Below are positions 58,367 to 64,000 of a stretch of DNA of 64,000 nucleotides, piece after piece. The position numbers and the translations under genes were made by a program. The number at the start of each line of letters is the position of its first letter. Position 1 is the stretch's first letter. The notes under the pieces were generated by a model. It was not told the DNA's origin and searched no databases. It saw only the letters and a program-made list of their open reading frames with translations. The stretch covers positions 2,232,001 to 2,296,000 of the forward strand of contig NC_060115.1 of NCBI RefSeq assembly GCF_021155765.1, read 5' to 3'. The stretch is from Diprion similis. Lineage: Eukaryota; Arthropoda; Insecta; Hymenoptera; Diprionidae.

Positions 58367-61340
58367 TCATGCATTTCACATTCCATGTTCGAAGAAAGTG
58401 AGCATAAGGTGTCTGTGTTATAGTGATATATACATAATTTGTGCTACTCTTTGAAATTCAGAACACACTGAGTTCGTTGAGAATTGATTTCCGATAACTG
58501 TGTGAAAAATGGAATGAGATTTTAGATAATTTTTTATTTATTATTTGAATCGTAAGACATAATTGGAATACTATATTTTAGACAAGCTTTACTTTTAATA
58601 TGAAGAAAAACTTTAATCGGTGACCGCGTAGCATTGGTTTTCCTTTTACTGATTTTTATAAGCTAATCTCATTTCATTTCAAGAAATATGAGAATGAAAC
58701 AATCCCGTTCTTCTATTTTACCTGACTTTACTTGCCGTGACGATTGACATAAATACCGAAGAGAATGTGTTAGGTGATATTTGTAGGTAAATAAAATGTT
58801 AGTTAGTATGTAACCGAACCCATGTACCAAAGATGTTATTATTGTTACTACGTTCGTCAAGATTGTGATGATATGCCACAAAATCTGCACATGACATTAG
58901 TCTTAGGGTCTTTTAGATATACTTTTGTTCTCTTCGTTTTATTTTCTCACTCTTTGTTAGTGTGTGTACATAGTAGGTAGGATATTATTATACATACTGC
59001 AGATTCAGATATTTCACATATTATGACGACAGGTTTTTTGCATCAAACTGTCTGCGTTTCTTTCTACACGCTTTGATATTCAGAACCAATATTTCAAATA
59101 GTCCAATTGACATTGCTGATGACATGAAAAAATCATCCTCTCACCATGGACATGTAATAATGGCAGTGAATAACCCAAATGGAAAAAACTCAGTGATAGA
59201 CGAATTTTACAAGCAATAATTAGTTATTATGATCTTGATTTAAAATCGAAAGGCTACTACTTTGCTCGTAATCAAATAAATTTGTCATTTTACCATAGCA
59301 CCAGTGTAGATAAATATGATCTGTATATTTCTCATGACTTTTTGTTTTCCTGTATTGTAGTAGATATGCTTAGAGGTCAACGATGTCAGTTTTATAAGTA
59401 TTCCAATTTTATTTTTTTTTTGACGTGAGTTAGTACGATGAATAGATAACAATTAAAGTCTAATAATAGGGCTTAATCGGAAGCATAATAAAATTAGAAC
59501 CGAAGTATCGATTGCAAACGCGGTAATATATTCGTATAGATAATTTATTTTCTTTGTACATGCAGAGCACATATTATTCGAAAAGTCCCTGATTAAAGCC
59601 TTAATAAGATATCAAATAATACTATGGAGTGGTAATCAAAAATAAGATGGAAGAACGTACATGAAGAAAAAAATAGAATAAAATTAACAGTATTACATCA
59701 ACTCACAAACTTTATTTTTCTCTTAGCTGAACTCTTGCCAGAAATAGCTAATTATACCTATAAGAGGATGGAACTGACGTGATTTATCGTGATCTATCGT
59801 AATATTAATACTTGTTCTATAGCATCGTGCAATATCTTATTGGGATTCTCAAACAACTTGTACACTCCCGTGAGTTTTGCCTTCAGTAGTAATGTGCTGC
59901 AATATTGTATTGCTAAAAGACTTCACTTCGAACATGCATACAAATCATATATGACAATCGAGATATCACCGTTTCACTATCATGCATTCACATTGACACT
60001 GGTTTTGCGTAACTCCAACATATACTTGCATCGCAAGACGCTCAGTTTCATTCAAATATCACCATACATTAAAGTGACATTATTATCATATGCAATGGAT
60101 TAAGTTGTTAATGGCAATTTCGTCTATATCTTAAACAAGGCGGCAATCTGAGGACTTGTTATGTATCCGTATAGTGTTTGACCGTCGAGCAAATACTGCC
60201 GAACATTTGTCATATCTTTAAAATTATCAAGCACGTGTCTTTTCGGTCCTGCCAACTATGACAATAATATTCCTGGTAATACATAGAATTGTACTGCACT
60301 AACTCCTATGTACTGATCATCGGTTTATGTAGTTTTGTAAAGCGTTATCCTTGACATAACTGTCCTGAGGAAGTGATACCTTGTCATTATTTTTTAAACT
60401 CATTACGTAAAACTGTATACTACTGTTTTGAAATCTGCTCTTGTCTAACCATTATTTCCTTTGAATTAGGAAAGAAAAAAGTCTAGCTCATGGACTTGGG
60501 CTTCGTTGCTGTATCAATTATCTTTTTGAATTTCCCGGTATAAGGCTGATAGTAAAACAGTATGCTTGTGGGTTTGTCAACTTTTGTTCTGAAATTATCA
60601 TTGCCTCGTTACATTATCAATCCTGTAATAACACTGCTTATTATAAAACAGATGGGAATTATAACTTACTTTTTCCACATCATTTGCCAACCCAATATTT
60701 CTTGGTCAAACCTAAAATCGTGGCAGCAAATTCGATGCAGTCATTATGTAACGGATATTGGATTTTAAAAACTGAGTATATACAGATTTCGCATAACGTA
60801 CAAAGGACCAAATAAACGATACTTGATCTTTCTTGTAAACATAATAAGTCTCGTTTATCAAAACGATGATAGCTGAATACATAAAGCAAAGTCTCAACGG
60901 AGTCATACTTTTGAAAGAAACGTGTTTTAAGTGTTATAAGACAACGCTAATGCACCGATAATGCTTACATCGATGACATTGTATTTATTCAGATTTTTGT
61001 GTGTTGTAACAACATGATCATCTCAGCATCAGTGTGCATAAAATCTCAATCTCGGCACTCGATGATCGTACTCATTTTCCTTTTATATGACCGTGTATAG
61101 TGTATGATAGACGTCTATGTAATGCCTTTCACGTATAGTTACCAGATAATATTTGAGATTATTTTAATTGAAACTTATTTGTTCCTTACTCGAAACCGCG
61201 TGGTTCTTCTTGTACATACATCACTTCTTATGAAAACAGTGGCGAAACCGTAGTCTACATAGATCTTAGGAAAATTTAAATAATATTTCTGTATGTATAT
61301 AATGTAGCTTAAGAAACAATTGTACAGTGGAATAAAAGAT
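58367..61340 (+). other. Probable long 3' UTR of DENND5 and intergenic DNA
   Basis: AT-rich DNA with no recognisable gene; the open frames are short and unlike known proteins. AATAAA occurs at 58790-58795 and again at 61331-61336 (GTGGAATAAAAG), among other places. The 3' UTR could end near 58.8 kb or run to about 61.35 kb. The homogeneous character up to the second signal makes a long 3' UTR plausible, but this is inference. Confidence 0.4.
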
Positions 61341-61694
61341 TATGAATTACGGAAGAATTAAGTTTCTGATTGAATGTCTACATGCATTCGTTTTTCTGGT
61401 TCCTAACGTAACCGAAAGATATCTTGAAATGGCATGAGGTTTTGCTGCGCATTCAGCAGTGCAACGTAATTGTGTACACATGCCGTAGTCTTGAGAATTC
61501 ATGAACGTAATGTTTTCTCGATTGGGTAAAGCTCAAATACGAAGTAGTCGATGCATTTTATCAGCTGTTGGTTCTACAGTCGTTTGAATACCGTTCTTGC
61601 AATCCTTGGAATCCATTTGATCTAGATAAGGTCGTTTGCATCACTTATGTGAAGCAGAATTCGACTCCAAAGATCACAAGATACACAAGGTTGA
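61341..61694. other. Spacer between DENND5 3' end and satellite array
   Basis: About 350 bp of unique-looking sequence without genes or obvious repeats. The satellite similarity begins near 61695-61740, first with a strongly diverged unit. Confidence 0.5.
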
Positions 61695-64000
61695 CACTAT
61701 TGGATTTATTCAGTCCATTTTCTCGGATTTTGGATAATGCCTAATATGACTCGATCGGACACTTTGTCAACGTAATTTTTCGAGAAGAACCGTTTGAACG
61801 CAATCCCAACTCGCCGTAAGCAACGCGTAGAAAAAAAATGCCAGAGAACTGAGGATTTTCATCGTCATTTCTGTGCTGTTGGTCCGACGCTCTTTTTCAT
61901 GTGATTTCTGAGTTCCTGGGGGTTTAATTACTCTAGAGATGGTCATACAAATCGATTCCAAGACTAAATATTTTCGGTTCCGAAAATAAGCATAAAGGAA
62001 GGCTAACCCCTTTGGATTTTTGGCGAAAATTTCGGCGATTCTGAAAAGTGCTCCAATAAATTCTTGGAGGCACTATTCCGACGTAATTTTGCGAGAGGAA
62101 TCGATTAAGCGCAGTCCCAATACGCTGCGAGCAACGCATCAAAAGTTACAGCCGAAAAACTGGAAATTTTCGACGTCATTTCTCTGCTGTCGGTCCGACG
62201 CTCTTTTTCATGTGATTTCTAAGTTCCTGAGGGTCCAATTACTCTAGAGATGGTCATACAAATCGATTCCAAGACAGAAAAATTTCGGCTTCAAAAATGA
62301 GCAAAAAAAAAGGCTAACCCCTTTGGATTTTTGGCGAAAATTTCGATGATTCTGAAAAGTGCTGGAATGAATTCTTTGAGGCACTATGCCAACGTAATTT
62401 TGCGAGAGGAATCGATTAAGCGCAGTCCCAATACGCTGCGAGCAACGCATCAAAAGTTAGAGCCGAAAAACTGGAAATTTTCGACGTCATTTCTCTGCTG
62501 TTGGTCCGACGCTCTTTTTCATGTGATTTCTGAGTTCCTGAGGGTCCAATTACTCTAGAGATGGTCGTACAAATCGATTCCAAGACGAAAAAATTTCGGC
62601 TTCGAAAATGAGCAAAGAGGAAGGCTAACCCCTTTGGATTTTTGGCAAAAATTTCGACGATTCTGAAAAGTGCTCCAATAAATTCTTTGAGGCACTATTC
62701 CGACGTAATTTTGCGAGAGGAATCGATTAATCGCAGTCCCGATACGCTGCGAGCAACACCTGCAAAGTTACAGCCGAAAAACTGCAGGTTTTCATCGTCA
62801 TTTCTCTGCTGCTGGTCCTAGGCTATTTTTCATGTGTTTTCTGAGTTCCTGGGCGTCGAATTAGTCTAAAAAGCGTCATACGGATCGATTGCCAGACAAA
62901 AGATTTTTCGGCCAAAAAAAATCCAAGGCTAACCCCTTTGCATTTTTGGCGAAAATTTCGACCACTTTGAAAAGTGCTGCAATTAATTCTTTAGGGTACT
63001 ATTCCGACGTGATTTTGCGAGAGGAATCGATTAATCGCAGTCCCGATACGCTGCGAGCAACACCTGCAAAGTTACAGCCAAAAAACTGCAGATTTTCATC
63101 GTCATTTCTCTGCTGCTGGTCCTAGGCTATTTTTCATGTGTTTTCTGAGTTCCTGGGCGTCGAATTAGTCTAAAAAGCGTCATACGGATCGATTCCCAGA
63201 CAAAAGATTTTTCGGCCAAAAAAAATCCAAGGCTAACCCCTTTGCATTTTTGGCGAAAATTTCGACCACTTTGAAAAGTGCTGCAATTAATTCTTTAGGG
63301 TACTATTCCGACGTGATTTTGCGAGAGGAATCGATTAATCGCAGTCCCGATACGCTGCGAGCAACACCTGCAAAGTTACAGCCGAAAAACTGCAGATTTT
63401 CATCGTCATTTCTCTGCTGCTGGTCCTAGGCTATTTTTCATGTGTTTTCTGAGTTCCTGGGCGTCGAATTAGTCTAAAAAGCGTCATACGGATCGATTCC
63501 CAGACAAAAGATTTTTCGGCCAAAAAAAATCCAAGGCTAACCCCTTTGCATTTTTGGCGAAAATTTCGACCACTTTGAAAAGTGCTGCAATTAATTCTTT
63601 AGGGTACTATTCCGACGTAATTTCGCGAGTGGAATCGATTAAGCGCAGTCCCAATACGCTGCGAGCAACGCATCAAAAGTTACAGCCAAAAAACTGCAGA
63701 TTTTCATCGTCATTTCTCTGCTGCTGGTCCTAGGCTATTTTTCATGTGTTTTCTGAGTTCCTGGGCGTCGAATTAGTCTAAAAAGCGTCATACGGATCGA
63801 TTCCCAGACAAAAGATTTTTCGGCCAAAAAAAATCCAAGGCTAACCCCTTTGCATTTTTGGCGAAAATTTCGACCACTTTGAAAAGTGCTGCAATTAATT
63901 CTTTAGGGTACTATTCCGACGTAATTTCGCGAGTGGAATCGATTAAGCGCAGTCCCAATACGCTGCGAGCAACGCATCAAAAGTTACAGCCAAAAAACTG
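61695..64000. repeat. Tandem satellite array, about 311-bp then 304-bp units
   Basis: At least seven tandem units run off the window end. The landmark AAGGCTAACCCCTTT recurs at about 61999, 62310, 62621, 62925, 63229, 63533 and 63837, giving spacings of 311, 311, 304, 304, 304 and 304. Other landmarks are GCGAGAGGAATCGATTAA, CGCTGCGAGCAAC and TTTTTCATGTG. The outermost unit (from about 61695) is the most diverged, the next two form one subtype, and those after about 62760 are nearly identical to each other. Repeated open frames of 64-78 codons on both strands are by-products of the repeat. I see no transposon ends or RNA polymerase III box structure, so this looks like a satellite edge. Confidence 0.95.

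Noticed and set aside
61767-63125. Repeated 64-78 codon open frames on both strands
   Set aside because: They recur once per satellite unit, drift in frame because 304 and 311 are not multiples of three, and resemble no protein.
1-64000. tRNA, rRNA, CRISPR arrays and bacterial-type operons
   Set aside because: No B-box-like GGTTCGAATC with a cloverleaf context, no rRNA-like blocks and no spaced short repeats were seen. The gene architecture is plainly that of an animal nuclear genome.

Overview
The window reads as nuclear DNA of an insect. It shows intron-rich genes with GT-AG introns, AT-rich untranslated and intergenic DNA, homopolymer and dinucleotide microsatellites, hairpin-type repeats and a satellite array. 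The protein-coding exons resemble arthropod and vertebrate orthologues. A hymenopteran (sawfly-like) source is my guess from the look of the genome and the gene set; it is inference and I cannot prove it from this window.

I could assemble five protein-coding genes exon by exon with matching splice phases. (1) A septin of the SEPT6 group (Drosophila Sep2-like), + strand, 856-3266, 8 exons, 421 aa. (2) A GAS2-like protein (pickled eggs/pigs type) with calponin-homology and GAR domains, - strand, 17134-7202, 7 exons, about 442 aa. (3) Mitochondrial small-subunit ribosomal protein mS27, + strand, 31343-32761, 2 exons, 448 aa. (4) CCDC22, - strand, 36002-33642, 7 exons, 583 aa. (5) A DENND5-type Rab regulator (DENN-RUN-PLAT-RUN), + strand, 36974-58366, 18 exons, 1299 aa, with a 13.3-kb first intron.

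Layout: septin and the GAS2-like gene converge across about 3.9 kb of AT-rich, ORF-poor DNA that probably holds their 3' UTRs. From 17.1 to 31.3 kb there is no gene I can name. That stretch has CpG-rich patches, possible 5' exons or promoters, a MITE-like element, poly-C runs and several weak candidate exons, mostly on the + strand. mS27 and CCDC22 converge (881 bp between their stops). CCDC22 and DENND5 are divergent and share a 971-bp start-to-start interval. DENND5 intron 1 holds a roughly 840-bp foldback element, a poly-G run, (TA)n repeats and a candidate internal promoter with NRF1-type motifs. From about 61.7 kb to the window end there is a tandem satellite array whose period shifts from 311 to 304 bp.

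By function, the septin and GAS2-like products are cytoskeletal, CCDC22 and DENND5 act in endosome/Golgi membrane traffic, and mS27 acts in mitochondrial translation. I see no operon-like logic; the neighbours share intergenic space rather than a pathway. The less certain but more interesting observations are a GC-AG intron in the GAS2-like gene, a possible 9-nt microexon in DENND5, a possible alternative septin C-terminus, a chain of phase-compatible + strand exons inside the GAS2-like first intron, a cysteine-rich open frame near 24 kb, and mosaic units in the satellite. I found no strong evidence for a wholly new molecular system.
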